Of a stretch of DNA of 64,000 bases, positions 44,835 through 57,602 are shown piece by piece. The notes under the pieces are model-generated. The model worked only from the letters and a program-made list of their open reading frames with translations, was not told the DNA's origin and searched no databases. Both the position numbers and the translations under genes were made by a program. Source of the DNA: Ophiura sarsii (taxonomy: Eukaryota; Echinodermata; Ophiuroidea; Amphilepidida; Ophiuridae); NCBI GenBank assembly GCA_035610835.1, contig CM069455.1, forward strand, positions 48,816,868-48,880,867, read 5' to 3'. Position 1 is the first letter of the stretch. Every line of letters starts with the position of its first letter.

Positions 44835-47800
44835 TTGTCATCACTCATCTTACTCATGATACATGTCATTACTCTTAATGTTAACGGTCTCAAAGACCGT
44901 GCAAAAAGACTGCAAATTTATAATTGGTTTTGCAATCAAAATGGGAATGTATTGTTTATACAAGAAACACATTTCACAAATGAAATCATTTTAAACCATG
45001 ATATATGTGATTGGCCTGATGGTGTTTCATATCATTCTTGTGGTGCCTCAAATGCCAGAGGTGTCTCAATCTTAATTAAATCCTCGGCAAATATAAAGAT
45101 AGAGGGTACACACTCTGATGAAAACGGTAGAATGCTGATGATGAACACGGTTATTGATGATCAAAAGATTACCCTCATGAATATATATGCTCCAAATAAT
45201 GTTAAGGAGAGGTATAACTTTTACCAAAAAATGTTCAACAAAATTGATCAACACGTTCCAGAAGATCACGCCCTTGTTCTAGGTGGTGATTTTAATACCT
45301 GCTTGAATCAAGCAGAAGATAAAGAAGGTGGTATAAAATGTTTGAATAAAGACACAAAGTATCTAAATGCAGAGATACGTAAACGTAACCTTCTAGATAT
45401 TTGGAAGACATTCAACCCATCAAAAAGACAATACACGTATAGGCAAAAAATGCCACTTGTAAGAACAAGAATTGATTTTATTCTTGTAAGCAACTCTTGT
45501 AGATGTGATTAATTATTGTGATATTAGACCAAGTGTGCGCTCGGATCATCAAGCTGTTTCCTTGAAATTCCAAATCAATACCGAAAAAAGAGGACCTGGT
45601 ATTTGGATGATACTGCTTATGTTAAAGGTACACAAGATATAATATGTAATGTCAATGCAAAAGCAGAGTCTATTAATGATGACCACTTATTGTGGGAATA
45701 CTGTAAGGTACAAATAAGAGAATTCTCTGTTAGATATTGTGTGACAAAACATCAACATAAACAGCAGGTTGAAAAGAATTTAGTGTCTTATCTAAAAGGT
45801 CTAAATGCTATCTATTTTCCTAACGCAAGTGTTGTAAATGAGATTGATAGAGTAAATGGTATACTTAACAAGATGTATGAAAATACTGTAAAAGGATAGT
45901 GAGATCTCGAACAAGATGGTACGAATAAGGAGAAAAAAGTAGTTTGTATTTTCTTGGTCTCGAAAAGTTTCACGCAATAAAAAAGTAAAAAAGTCTATCA
46001 CAAAACTCAAACTACCTGACGATTCCTTGCTTACTAAGCAATCAGACATTATGAAGGAAGAAGAAATGTTTTACACACATCTATATACAAGTGCTAATGT
46101 TGATGGTGACAATATTAAAGGGTATCTGAATACTACAACATTTACTGACATTTTAACCAAAGAGGAACAAAGTAAATGTGAAGGTGTATTGACGCATATT
46201 GAATGCAAAAAAGCAGTAGATCAACTAAGACCGGGTAAAAGTCCAGGTTGTGATGGTATTCCAGCAGAATTTTATAAGGTTTTCTGGAATTGTATAAGTA
46301 GGTTAGTGGTTAACTCATTAAATTGCTGCTTCGAAAAAGGGCACATGTCATCCACTCAAAGAAGAGCAATTATCAGTTTAGTTTACAAAAAAGGCGACAA
46401 ACTGCAATTGAAAAACTGGCGCCCAATAAGTCTATTGAACACTGACTACAAAATCATGTCAGTGGTTTTGGCAAATCGTTTGAAGAAAGTTATAAGTAAA
46501 ATCATACATACAGATCAAACTGGTTACATAAAAGGTAGATATATTGGTACAAATATAAGATTAATTGATGATGTTATTAATTTATGTATAAATGAGAATA
46601 AATCGGCTGCGATTTTGTTTGTAGATTTCGAAAAAGCTTTCGACACCGTCGAATGGAACTTTATAGTTCAAACATTACAGAAGTTTAATTTTGGACCATC
46701 GTTTATCAATTGGATTACAGTAATGTATAATAATATTGAGAGTTCTGTTTTAAATCTTGGTTGGAAATCAAAGTTCTTTAGATTGAGCAGAGGTTTGCGT
46801 CAGGGCTGCCCGTTATCTGCACTCTTTTTGTTGTAATCTCCGGAAGTCTTAGCTTTGAACATAAGACAAGATAAAACTATCTCAGGTATTGTCATTGATG
46901 ATAATGACGAAGAAAAATGTGAAGCTCGTATTTGACAATTTGCTGACGATACAACTCTTTTCTGCTCAACGAAAGAATCTCTTGATAGCATGTTAAAAAT
47001 CATTAATACATTTGGACATTTTGCAGGACCAAAAATTAATGTGGAAAAAACTCAAGGTTTAGCATTTGGTCACTTTGTAAAACATAACTCTGTAAAATGG
47101 CCAACTGAAAATGTTAAGTCTCTTGGTGTTTATTTTGGACCCAATATGATAGAATGTTACAAGAGCATTTGGCAAGAGAAAAAAGATCGACTGATTCGAA
47201 TCTTGAACTCATGGTATAGAAGAAAGCTAACGCTGTATGGTAAAGCAACTATTATAAAAAGTCTTGGTATATCCAATTTAAATTTTTTAATGTCTTGTCT
47301 ACCCGTTCCTGAAAACTTCACGAATGAAGTGAACTCAATTATTTTCAATTTCTTATGGAATAAAAAACCGGAGAAAATAAAGAGAATGACTCTCATTCGA
47401 AATTACAATATGGGAGGAATTAAAATGTGTGATTTTAAATCTCAGTGTATAGCTTTAAAATATATATGGTTAAAACGTTATATGTATGATGATGATAGTA
47501 AATGGAAATGCCTATTTAAACGCTATTTAAATGCTCATGGTTCAAACTTTTTAATCTTAAATATGAATTTTGTGGAAGCAAAGAATGCCCCATCGTTAAT
47601 TGGTCTACCAAAATGTTATTCAGATCTGGTAAAAGCATGGCATAATCTAGATAATGATTATATAAACTTACCAATCAACGACTCATTAAGGGTCAAAAGT
47701 CATATTATATGGGGAAATGAACTGATCATGCACAATGGCAAGACCGTGTATTTCAAACACTGGATTGATAGTGATATAATATATTATATCGTCGCTGTTC

Positions 47801-48400
47801 TGACATACCGGCACATGTGCCATTTTGGGCAAAATGAGTTAAGATGCATTTTATGATCTACAAATGAAACTCTTTATTCTCCCAAAAAATTAAGACAAAA
47901 GGGTAATTAATTAATGAGATACCGCACTAATTAGTGTGATATGCCAGGGTTTGAACATAATACCGGCATGAAAACCTCATTTTGTATTCTGACATACCGG
48001 CACATCACAATATTCTGCCATACACCACCGTGTAACTGCAGTTCTGATATACCGGCATATCACTGTATCACTGTTCTGACATACCGGCACATGACTTTAT
48101 GACATAATTACTCCTAATTAATAATTGCAATTTGTTGTTGTAACATGCTCATAACAAACATGAGTATATATCTATTAGTGTTCTTTGACAATGATAGTGA
48201 CATTTGATGTAAATGCTCTCTAACAAGTCTTTAAAAATTGGAAAATTTTCAAACACGATTTTCTCAAAACGCTGTTTTTCGTGATGTGCCGGTATGTCAG
48301 AACAGCGACGATATCAATGACCTTATAAATAATGATGGTATCTTTTCCACTACATACCTGACAAGCTTAAAAATAAGCACAACTGGATTGCAGAGCTATA
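44835..48400 (+). pseudogene. L1/Tx1-type LINE ORF2, decayed
   Basis: An APE-type endonuclease domain (44856-45512: VITLNVNGLKD, FIQETHF, LGGDFNTCLN, TRIDFILVS) is followed after frameshifts near 45,510 and 45,600 by a linker. After another shift near 45,900 comes the reverse transcriptase (46027-46836: GKSPGCDGIPAEFY, NWRPISLLNTDYKI, FVDFEKAFDTVEW, GLRQGCPLSALF). Stops at 46834 and 46933 interrupt it, the second directly before the catalytic QFADDTTLF. The C-terminal region (46990-47789) is followed by a MITE insertion; the frame resumes at 48315. The order EN-RT and the RPISLLN motif indicate the L1/Tx1 group. It is inactive. Confidence 0.9.
47790..48310 (+). mobile_element. CGTCGCTG-type MITE, copy C, complete, inside the L1
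   Basis: 521 bases, ends CGTCGCTGTTCTGACATACC and its inverse, flanked by ATAT on both sides (47786-47789 and 48311-48314). Removing the element and one ATAT restores the L1 reading frame exactly, which fixes the boundaries. Interior direct repeats of CTGACATACCGGCACAT lie at ~47,990 and ~48,080, with variants between. Confidence 0.92.
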
Positions 48401-48860
48401 GTTTAGTTTAGTTTTATTTGGCATATCAAGACACAGATACATACAATACATCAGATCAAATATACAAATCTTAAAAACTTACAAAATTAACACAACATAT
48501 TAATACAAGAAAACATATAATGCCAAGGATAGCCCAAGAAAGCTCTGAAAAGGGCTTATTTCCATTGGGGTCCTTATTAAAACAGCACATTATAAAAACA
48601 TCATATATATTTGCACACAAAATAATATTGCACTTTTTATGAAACAACTGCATATAAAAATGGATGAAAAATCAAGATAGAAAGTGACTCTTTACTGCCT
48701 TTTTGAACTGCCCATGGGTTTTGGATGTTTTAACCTGAGTTGGTAGCAAGTTCCATTCCCGAATACCAGTAAAGAAAAATGTATTGCACTGCTGACCTTT
48801 AGCTTTTTATTATTTTCAAATCAATTCCAAAGAATTGGTTTGCTTTATTAAACGCCAATT
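48395..48860 (-). pseudogene. LINE 3' end on the minus strand
   Basis: Read on the minus strand, ~48,790-48,680 encodes FFTGIREWNLLPTQVK and FKKAVKSHFLS, the conserved C-terminus of CR1/Jockey-type ORF2 proteins. A 3' UTR with GCCCTTTTCAGAGCTTTCTTGGGC follows, then a tail ATATGCCAAATAAAACTAAACTAAAC. It is 5'-truncated; sequence at 48,860-49,100 is too decayed to assign. Confidence 0.75.
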
Positions 48861-49269
48861 ATGCCTATTGAAATAAGTCCTCGTTTAAGAACCTCGTGTA
48901 TATGTAAATAAAAAACGTGTAATGTATTGGCAATCAAGGTATATTTACGTTCATGGTTAAAAAGTTTACAGTCGTGCCAATAATTCAGTTATCTGTTTCT
49001 ATGCTTGCATTGTCGAGATACACGCAAATGTTTCAATTAACTCATATTTCAATCTATTAGTATTACAGACCAATTTCAGGCAGTGTCCCAAGTGTACTTA
49101 GTTTACGCTAATGCTATGACGTCATAGTTGATACTTAGATATCCAAAAGGGTATTGTTTGAAAGACAAGGGTTCATACTTTGTATTGATTACATTATCCC
49201 TCAATAGAATCACCCATGCATCCCATACCATGATCACTTTGATTACTTACTGACTGACCCTCGTATGCA

Positions 49270-49480
49270 CACAACCTGCACACAATCATTGCTTCGTAGC
49301 GCGTTAATCGTTGGAGTTCTTAGATTCTAGTTTACATCAATGAATAAATTAGTTATCAGTGTTCCTTTTTCTTATGTCTAAAACTTAAGAGCTCGACAAA
49401 TGCATCGTGTGAAAAAGCTTTAGTTGGCTGGCGTTCGCGCAATGCATTGTAGGAAGACCTTAAAATCGTCTTTGATTGCT
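49270..49480 (+). repeat. Dispersed repeat, copy 2 (pair with 3650-3850)
   Basis: Same block as at 3.7 kb, including TAGCGCGTTAATCG, TAGTTTACATCAATGAATA and GAGCTCGACAAATGCATCGT, with small indels. The next 700 bases up to 50,211 show no gene. Confidence 0.6.
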
Positions 49481-50218
49481 GAGTAACACGTCATTCGCTA
49501 TAAGTTGCTTCATACGTTAAATAAAACTTAGGAGCGTGATTGATTACGTTGGAAATCTGTGTTTCAGGCGGGATAGTTTGCAAACATATCTTTTCTAATA
49601 TTTGGAGAAAAATTGATGAAAGTGATCAGCCACCTAATACAATGTAGAATTGCATGGTAGTAAACATGGGATAATGAACATTCTGTATTATTGGTATGAA
49701 AGTAAAGCAGACCGTTTGCAGTTCACTTGAGCGAAGACTGCAATATTTAGCATATGTCGAAAATTCACTTTTTGTCCAATTTATAGCCAATTTAACAGAT
49801 TTTTCTTAAAAAAATGTATTTTTCCCAATTTACTATAAAACCCGAACGGAAATGCTTGGGATATATCGGTCTCCTTGATATTGAAGTGAACAAACAGTTG
49901 TATTGAAAGAATACAAATTTCAAATATTATTTTACACATATAATACCTAATTTGCATAATTTATGCACGAAAAAGCGGGTTTTGACATTTTGAATCACTT
50001 GCCGTTTTAATTGATACTCAGGAATCCGAAGAAACATGGTCATTTCTATATTTAATTGAAAGATGTGAATGTTAGCTATCTCCAGCTGAAATCAGAATAG
50101 AATATCGCGTGTACATATTATTTATAAATTGTCATAATTTTACCGCATATTGAGAAATATAGTCATACAAATTTAATGCGACTCAACTAGTACTGCTACG
50201 TGTATACAATACTATAAG

Positions 50219-52319
50219 TAGGCATAGCACAATGCACACACACAGAGTCTGCCACTGGGAGCATTACACCAGTGAACAACAACATATGAAAAGCTGTGTT
50301 GCATAAAGTCCTACATCCACTTCTACCTGTTACTCATTTTGCATTATTGAATGGATGGTTATTCACGATGTGGAATGTGGTTTTGTATTGTTGCCTCAAT
50401 TGGCGTGCATGGATGCACTAATCCAAGTTATGAAGACAGCCATACAATATTTGGATTAATTAATCATGCAAAATGAGTAACATGTAGGAGTGGTCTGTAA
50501 TCCCTTATGCAAAACAATATTTTCATATAATGTATGCAGCTCCACTTTGAAAAACATCCCTATATAAAATTAATTTTCCTCACGAGAGGCACTCATTGTA
50601 GGGCAGTGAACTTGCCATATATGGTAGTCATGACCTTGGACTATATAACCTCGATCCAGGTATAAATACTTATCATCAGGTTTTTTAGTTATGACTGTTT
50701 TTACCAATTTTTGAAATTGGCTTTGAACTTGAATATATTGGGCCGATTTAAATAAACCTAACCTGAGATATTGTACTAAACACTTCAATCAATTTAGTGA
50801 TATGCTCAGTTTTTGCATCCTTTGAGTGCCTACTGTGAGGAAAAGACTGAGAATTTGAATATGGGTATTTAAGAAAAGGAAAAGCTTGTTTAATTTCTAA
50901 ATCCATCAATATTTGTCAATCAAATTGGGTATACATGTTATATATCTATTACCGATCACTATTATTAGGCATAGCACAATGCACACACACAGAGTCTGCC
51001 ACTGGGAGTATAACACCAGTGAACAACAACATATGAAGAGCTGTGTTGCATAAAGCCCTACATCCACTTTTACCTGTTACTCATTTTGCATTATTGAATG
51101 GATGGCCTATTCACAATGTGGAATGTTGTTTGTATTATTGTTGCCTCAATTGGCGTGCATGGATGAACTAATCCAAGTCATGAAGACAGCCATGGAATAT
51201 TTGGATTAATTAATCATGCAAAATGAGTAACATGTAGGAGGGGTCTGTAAGCCCTTATTCAAAACAATCTTTTCATATAATGTATGCAGCTCCACTTTGA
51301 AAAACACCCCTATATAAAATTAATTATCCTCACAGTAGGCACTCCATGTATGGCAGTGAACTTGCCATATATGGGTAGTCATGACCTTGGACTATATAAC
51401 CTTGATCCAGGTATAAATACTTATCATCCGGTTTTTTAGTTATGACTGTTTTTACCAATTTTCGAAATTGGCTCTGAACTTGAATATATTGGGCCAATTT
51501 AAATAAACCTAACCTGAGATATTGTACTAAACACTTCAATCCATTTAGTGATATGCTCAGATTTTGCATCCTTTGAGTGCCTACTGTGAGGAAAAGACTG
51601 AGAATTTAAATATGGGTATTTAAGAAATGGAAAAGCTTGTTTAATTTCTAAATCCATCAATATTTGTCAATCAAATTGGGTATACATGTTATATATCTAT
51701 TACCGATCACTCTTATGATGCGAAAAAATTGTCGGACATTGCTCATTTGCATATTAATGACTTGCATAGATAATTAGCTAATTTGCATATTTAATGAGCT
51801 TATGAAACTAAATTATAGTTTAAAAGATTGGGTATCGTACAGTTAGCCATAATACCAAGTTTGATTGCAATACACCATTCACATCTGGATTTATAACATT
51901 TACGCATATTAATTAGCTGGACTTAGTCACTTTTTTGATTGCGGTCAGTAAAACTCGTCAAAATGACCAATTTCACTAGCTTATTTTAGCTTAATGCAAT
52001 ATAATTTTACCATATTTTTTAATTTAACATGGTATATAGATATTCAATTGTTAAAGAAATATGTGTAAATGGTGTTTTGAATGTTACATTATTAACAAAT
52101 TGAGCTCTCTAAATCCTGATAAATTATATTTGTGGGCATTGTTACTGTTTTTGGCAGGTTTTCGGCCATTTTCCGAGTATCTCAAAACACCGTACCACAA
52201 GAATGCATTGACCGATTGTCATAATTCTTTTTGGAAAATAAATCTTTCATTGCAATCTTTCATTTGAATCCAATTTTGTACATGTCTCAATCATTTGAAT
52301 GTTATGTGTGCTATGCCTA
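50219..52319. mobile_element. 2.1-kb TIR element, 7-bp target duplication, internal tandem duplication
   Basis: Ends TAGGCATAGCACA and TGTGCTATGCCTA (13 bases), flanked by CTATAAG on both sides (50212-50218, 52320-52326). A unit of about 748 bases is present twice in tandem (50219-50960 and 50967-51715, roughly 95% alike). The second unit again begins with the TIR sequence. Minus-strand ORFs at 50570-50788 and 51330-51569 are the duplicated version of one short frame with no known domain. Superfamily uncertain; a 7-8 bp duplication would be compatible with hAT. Confidence 0.78.
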
Positions 52320-52392
52320 CTATAAGCTCAATGCTGTGTCTTTTGTTCAAAAGAAAGAGTTCGATTGATTCGAACTCACGTCGCTCATAATT

Positions 52393-52468
52393 CGTCGCTG
52401 TTCTGACATACCGGCACATCACAACAGAAATAAGTAAAGAGATGTGCCGGTTTGTCAGAACAGAGACG
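52393..52468. mobile_element. Minimal 76-bp derivative of the CGTCGCTG MITE
   Basis: Both termini (CGTCGCTGTTCTGACATACC and a slightly mutated inverse) are separated by only ~20 bases. Flanks are AATT on the left and ATAT on the right, so no matching duplication is seen. Confidence 0.75.
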
Positions 52469-52550
52469 ATATATTCGTCGTGTAGTAGTCTTTTTAGCCA
52501 GTCGGCATTACTATAATTACTAATAATATTATGATGAGAGGTAATTTCTA

Positions 52551-52612
52551 TGTCCGAGTCCGAGTCCGAGTCCGAGTCCTCTATATCCGAGTCCGAGTCC
52601 GATTCCGAGTCC
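52551..52612. repeat. (GAGTCC)n hexanucleotide repeat
   Basis: About ten imperfect TCCGAG units. The minus-strand ORF at 52291-52644 reads Asp-Ser repeats here and has no other support as a gene. Confidence 0.9.
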
Positions 52613-52839
52613 TTATGTATCAAATTCAAGACGCAGTTCACCAATACTATATCAACGTTTTATTATTCAGAATTTCAGTTCTATACTGTTTACTTGTAAT
52701 TACTCATTAAAGTATAATCACAGTCAGTTCAGTAACTAACTTATTAGGCTTGTGTTGTCTTTGTCGTTGTTCTTTTATTTACAAACTGATTATCTGCAAT
52801 TAGTTGCATGCAAAATTACTTAAATTAGAAAGAGTGTAG

Positions 52840-53290
52840 GAGGAAAACGTGAGGTCCGCAAGACGAGAGCAGCAAATGTGACAACGCCAGATACCCGGCC
52901 AGATAGAGATCGTGGACGAGGAAGATGACGGAGCCGTTCTGTTGATATGCACGACTGATGTTTGTATCAGTGATACGTCGATTCACAGGATTCTATGCGT
53001 CAGGAGTTAGACGACGTTTGATGCATTCATTGAGCAGTAGCGGGCACGACAGGTTCAACCTACCAGTCTTATACGGGGCCAATACCTTCCGACGACGGGA
53101 ATGACTTCAGCGCCAGTCACCGGAAACAGTATTGCTGACATTTTGAACAAGTGCTTCGAATTCCGCTGGTTTTGCTTCGCAAGGGGAACGAATTCGGGGT
53201 ACTCGAGAACATAATGAACGGCGACAACAGCGTGAGAGCAGTTTCAGAACTTACAATTTGTTGTGGGGAACAGCGAGTGAGCATGTTTTG
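52840..53290 (+). pseudogene. Possible decayed ORF1/gag-like region
   Basis: Distinctly more GC-rich than its surroundings. Broken frames read RPDRDRGRGR, SVDMHD, YTGPIPSDDGNDFSASH and VLENIMNGDNSVRAVSEL with stops between. The composition and the DIRS-like RT 1.5 kb downstream make an element ORF1 relic possible, but I recognise no domain. 53,300-54,060 holds nothing assignable apart from a G-run near 53,805. Confidence 0.25.
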
Positions 53291-54759
53291 ATTTTTTTAA
53301 TTTTGGTTGAGTTTTGTCAGGGGGAGGGGAATTAGCTAAATCGGGCGTTAACGAGACAATTCTTGTGTCAGTGGTACTAATTTTACATCAATGCAATGAA
53401 TATGTCGAGTGGCAATGATATTTTTTACCAATTTTGGGAACGCAATTCGGCTTTAACCTCAATCTGCAGCCCTTTTAAAGCAAAAATCTACCTCGCATTT
53501 TGTTGATTTCAATCTCTCGATAGAATGATAGAGAACACAAAATAGAATCACTTCAAATAAGCTTTACTAAAGTATGCAGGCGTCTTTTTATCAGCTCACC
53601 CATCACGCCCTCGAAAGTATAAATAATCAGAACTGCTGTCGCACGAGTCCTGGGATGGGGGCAGTATGATATAGAATACCGCCGCCATCTAGAACTACGG
53701 CCTTATAGTTCATAGGCAACAATGGACGGGGAACTGTGGAATTTACATCACATAGCCTTCCCCAATCTTGCCACCAGTGGTTATAGAGCTAACCGGGAAG
53801 GGGGGGGGGGGGGGGGGCATTCGGAATTTTGAGAGGGGATAATCAGGAATTGGTCAGCGTGGAAGTAGACCTTAGCTCGACCGGGGCCTGGCCTCAAATT
53901 TATAACCCGTTAACACCATTTGGCATTATTTCCGGGGCCAGTTTTTTTCTCTCTTTTTATTCCCTTTTAATACCCGACTTTTTGTTGGTTGATGTCTGTG
54001 TCCGTGCTTTAGTAAACAATACACCATGCTTTAGAAACCAATAAATATAAGCCAAACCTACGTAGGACGAGGATCTGGATCCGGACCACGATTTGAAAGG
54101 ATCGAGACCTCCGAAAGGAGCACCTTTAGCCTTCCACAAACACACGGGCAAAACCATGAAACGAGTACAACAAATATGGTCCAGACCCTTATCCCCCTAC
54201 AAAAACCTGCCCTACCCCTTACACAAAAAAACCGCCAGTCATCGGCCGAGTCCGGCTCAGACCCAAGCCAGCCAAATCAGGTTTTATAATGCCTGAAAAC
54301 GACCCAATCAACTCCTCCAGTATGGATAACTGGGTGGGTTGGGTGGGATTTTCACCATGCAACGTGACTAACTCCAACCAGCTATTGAACAAACCCCCAA
54401 AAAACGCGCTACCCAATTGGACGAATATCGGGCATGAATATTAATATGGCCAATCTCAAAATTTAAGATAGAATACCCAGGCACACAACTCAATGCCACT
54501 TTAGGGTCATATGCAGTATAAGGACCGAGGCGGGGCAATTTGGTGGCCATCCCCCCTCTGAAATATTCCAACCAAAAGCAAAACGCAAACATCCGAAACA
54601 AGGGCACCTCTTGAGGACAAAGTCGCTTTTGATTAGATGGGACTAATAAAAACCGTAACTGTGACGCACCCATGTAAAGTGACGGACCTTGACGCACCCT
54701 TCGTCAATTTTTCGACGGACTTAAGGCTGCTACAGACGTACGCTCCGTCAAGAATGTGG

Positions 54760-55262
54760 TGGTAAACGACACACCCATGACGCACCATCCCGGGGTTTGT
54801 ATAGTCTTATAACTGAGGTGTATAAGGCACTTCCAATGGAGGCCTCTTGTTCTCCCGCTTGTTTCGAAACTTTTTGAACTGTTTTTGGATTGGGCAGCAA
54901 TAAGGGAAGCGGGGTCAGATTATATTTCACATTATGCTGATGACTATATTCTGGTAGGTTCCTCCACCGCTCCATGTCAACATATCGATGAGTGCTTTAA
55001 TAAGGTTTGCCATGAGTTGTGGATTCTTTTATCCAAGGATAAATCGGTGGGCCCCACAACTAACTTAATTAGTTTTTTTGGGATTGGAAATCAATTCCGT
55101 GTTCTTGAAACTTATTAAATTCCTCCATCTGTTAAAGTGGGAAAAATAGTGGGGAAAGTTCAAAAGGCACACGATTGCAGTCAGTAACGGGTCTCTCTCT
55201 TTTGTTTTCAAAGCAGTACTACCAGGCAGAGCTTTTTTACACGGGTGTCTAGAAAACTGCAA
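54760..55262 (+). pseudogene. DIRS-like (tyrosine-recombinase) retroelement RT fragment
   Basis: A frame at 54885-55118 reads SHYADDYILVGS, then CHELWILLSKDKSVGPTT and FFGI, the catalytic box and following DKT-GP-T...FLGI signature of DIRS-type reverse transcriptases. Just upstream, in another frame, is LPMEASCSPACFETF, the preceding RT block. Downstream near 55,190-55,240 is FVFKAVLPGRAFL, the conserved RT/RNase H connection. Frameshifts separate the blocks. No recombinase domain is visible in the window. Confidence 0.65.
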
Positions 55263-56023
55263 TTTGTAAGCGTCGTGAGCAGGCTGTGGTTATTGTGATT
55301 GGTTGTTTTTACGCGCGTAACGCGTTTGCGGTCTCAATGTGACAACAATTAACCATTTTCAAGATAAAAGGTGCGTTTTTAAAAACAGGATTACATTTGG
55401 GGAGAAAAACACGAAAAACCTCAATTTTATGATGAATTTTGGGTTCAGAGGCCATACGCATTTAGGGGATGTCTGGAAAATTTTGAATGCCCTAATGGGC
55501 CAATTAACTACGTTATTACTATGGTAACTAAGCTATCAGAGAATTTAATCGCCGTATCAAACCAAACGATTAATAATAATAGCAAACTAATCGATTAAAG
55601 AACAGAATCATTTGAATTCTTTATCGCCGTTTGCAACAATTCATTACTTTCTATATTTCAATAAAGAGCTTTTATCCTAATGTGAATTCATAAAAATGAG
55701 AAAATGAATTCCCCTTGTATTTTAATTATCTTCATAGTTAATGTCTAGTTTTGCCAAACGTACAATTTTGTAGCCCGATTACGGCTACATTTTTTAAACA
55801 GAAATTAATTGAAACAATTATGTGAAGGACTCAGATTGGGCTACTTTCCTGCCATACTGAGCAGTCGTGTCAGTCACCATTTGTCACGTAGTCATTAAGG
55901 TTTTCAAAAGTGCGCAAAGGCAACGTCTTACAAAAACCTCAGCAACATCTTTTCGACTAGCGGCATGATATGTAGCAAAACAATTGGAATTGTAATTCAT
56001 ACCAACTACTACGTGATTTCATA

Positions 56024-56063
56024 ATGGACATCCATTAGTGTGTACTGATAACTTTAATAACAA
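56024..56063 (+). pseudogene. Paralogous signal-peptide exon with a stop
   Basis: Aligns base for base with 37640-37679 and keeps the donor (ACAA|GTAAGT) and the last nine codons (CVLITLIT), but codon 5 is TAG. Either this copy is disabled or it uses a different first exon. No in-frame alternative ATG exists after the stop within this exon. Confidence 0.4.
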
Positions 56064-57282
56064 GTAAGTTCATGTTACGTGGCGGTGATCTTTTGGACAA
56101 CAATTTTCTGTGTTATATCAAGTTATATGTAAGCAACTAGAACATTGAACTAGTGAGAACAACAATAACGAATTAAACCAAAAGTGTGGTTATCAACGTT
56201 CTCAAACAGAACCAACACTTCTAACTTACGCATTTTATAGGTTTTTGTCATAGCAATTTTCTTAGTTTATAGCCAATTTATTTAAATTTATATATACATT
56301 AAGTTATTACTGCTTTGGTCTGATCGAATCAGATGATGTTAAATTGTTAAGTGTATAGTTGGGGTGACAGGTGACGCACCCCGGGCATTTGGGCGGCAGT
56401 TGCCATTGTTCTTTGCCCGGCGGTTTGCGCGCGCATTCTGTTTTATTTAGGACGCGTGCTTTTAAAACTCGTGCCAAAGCATTATAAAGGGCAAGAAGGC
56501 ATAGTGGACAGTGTTGTGGTCATATGCTGTTCCCTCAAGCATGTATCGACAGTCCCGTCCCTTCGACCGTTGCGCTTGTTGATAAACATTGCTGTCACCC
56601 CATTTATACTGCGCGCAGTTTAGTTGAATGGTTTTATGGGTCTAACCATTAATTGTTGGTGTTATATTACCACTGAAAAACCCCTAATATTGTCACATTT
56701 AGGATTATTGTTTAAGTGAAAGGAGAATTGTTTTCTCTTTCTTACGTTTCTTACCTCATCAAAATCGCACATTCACTTCAAAAGTTATCGTTGAATTTTA
56801 GTTCGGAGTTGGTTCTACAAAAATAAAAGAAATACAGTTCTCTTGTTTTTATTGTTTTTGGATGAGGAATGAATAAAAATGGAGCGTGTACACATTTTAA
56901 AAAGTTTATCAATATTTGTTTTAATTTTTAATTTAACACTCGGGTGATTCAAACCGGGTCGCGAATCGCTTGACTCGTCAACTGTGGGGCGTTGACGTCA
57001 TCAGAAAAGACCATGTTCTGTGCATAGTGGCGACTATGCCCAGATACCCTATTGCCCAGATGCCTGGGCATAGTTGCTGTTTTTATGACGTAATATAGAA
57101 AGTGACGGCGTAGCTTGATTATCCTATCATTTTAATTACAGGCATCCATATGATGCATATAACACTAGAGGAAATTCACTACTTGTTCACCTAAAGCAGG
57201 AAAGCGTCTTTTAGGCCTTTTTCTGATACTAAATCCTAAATTTGGACGAAGTTTAAATTTGGTCTAAATTATCTTTATGCAG

Positions 57283-57555
57283 TTAGTTGGAATATGGTGC
57301 ATGGACACGTGTGCATTCTGAAAAAGCGGCCTGACCCAACAAACCGTGGTACGCTGAGATGGTCCATTCTGTACAAGGAGGTATGCCTTTGTCAAGCGGG
57401 ATTACGTATTGATAGGCTTTCAACCAAGTGTTCGATGATCAATGAAGATCCTAACGCTGACGTGTGGTTTGTAGATGATCCCCGACCACTAGCATTACGA
57501 AAGAACTGGAACAAAGAGGCTATGGACAATCTCCTAGGTCGTTCTGTCTATTGTT
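57283..57555 (+). CDS. 273-nt phase 1-1 exon, unknown secreted-type protein, copy 2
   Basis: Same length, acceptor (CTTTATGCAG), donor (GTGAGTAT) and phase as the exon at 38851-39123. It is uninterrupted and conserves CILKKRPDP, TLRWSILYKEV, LCQAGLRIDRLST, DVWFVDDP and WNKEAMD-LLGRSVYC. Changes cluster in the middle (SMINEDPNA against SMASEDLND). The open, conserved exon argues that this copy was functional for much of its history, even though its apparent signal exon has a stop. Continuing the ORF past the donor runs into a G-run and is not credible. Family unknown. Confidence 0.68.
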
Positions 57556-57602
57556 GTGAGTATTATATTGCTATATTATTTGAAAGATATATAAGTAGAG
57601 CA

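Noticed and set aside
52291..52644. Acidic Asp-Ser repeat ORF on the minus strand
   Set aside because: Created by the GAGTCC hexanucleotide repeat and an adjacent MITE end; no other coding evidence.
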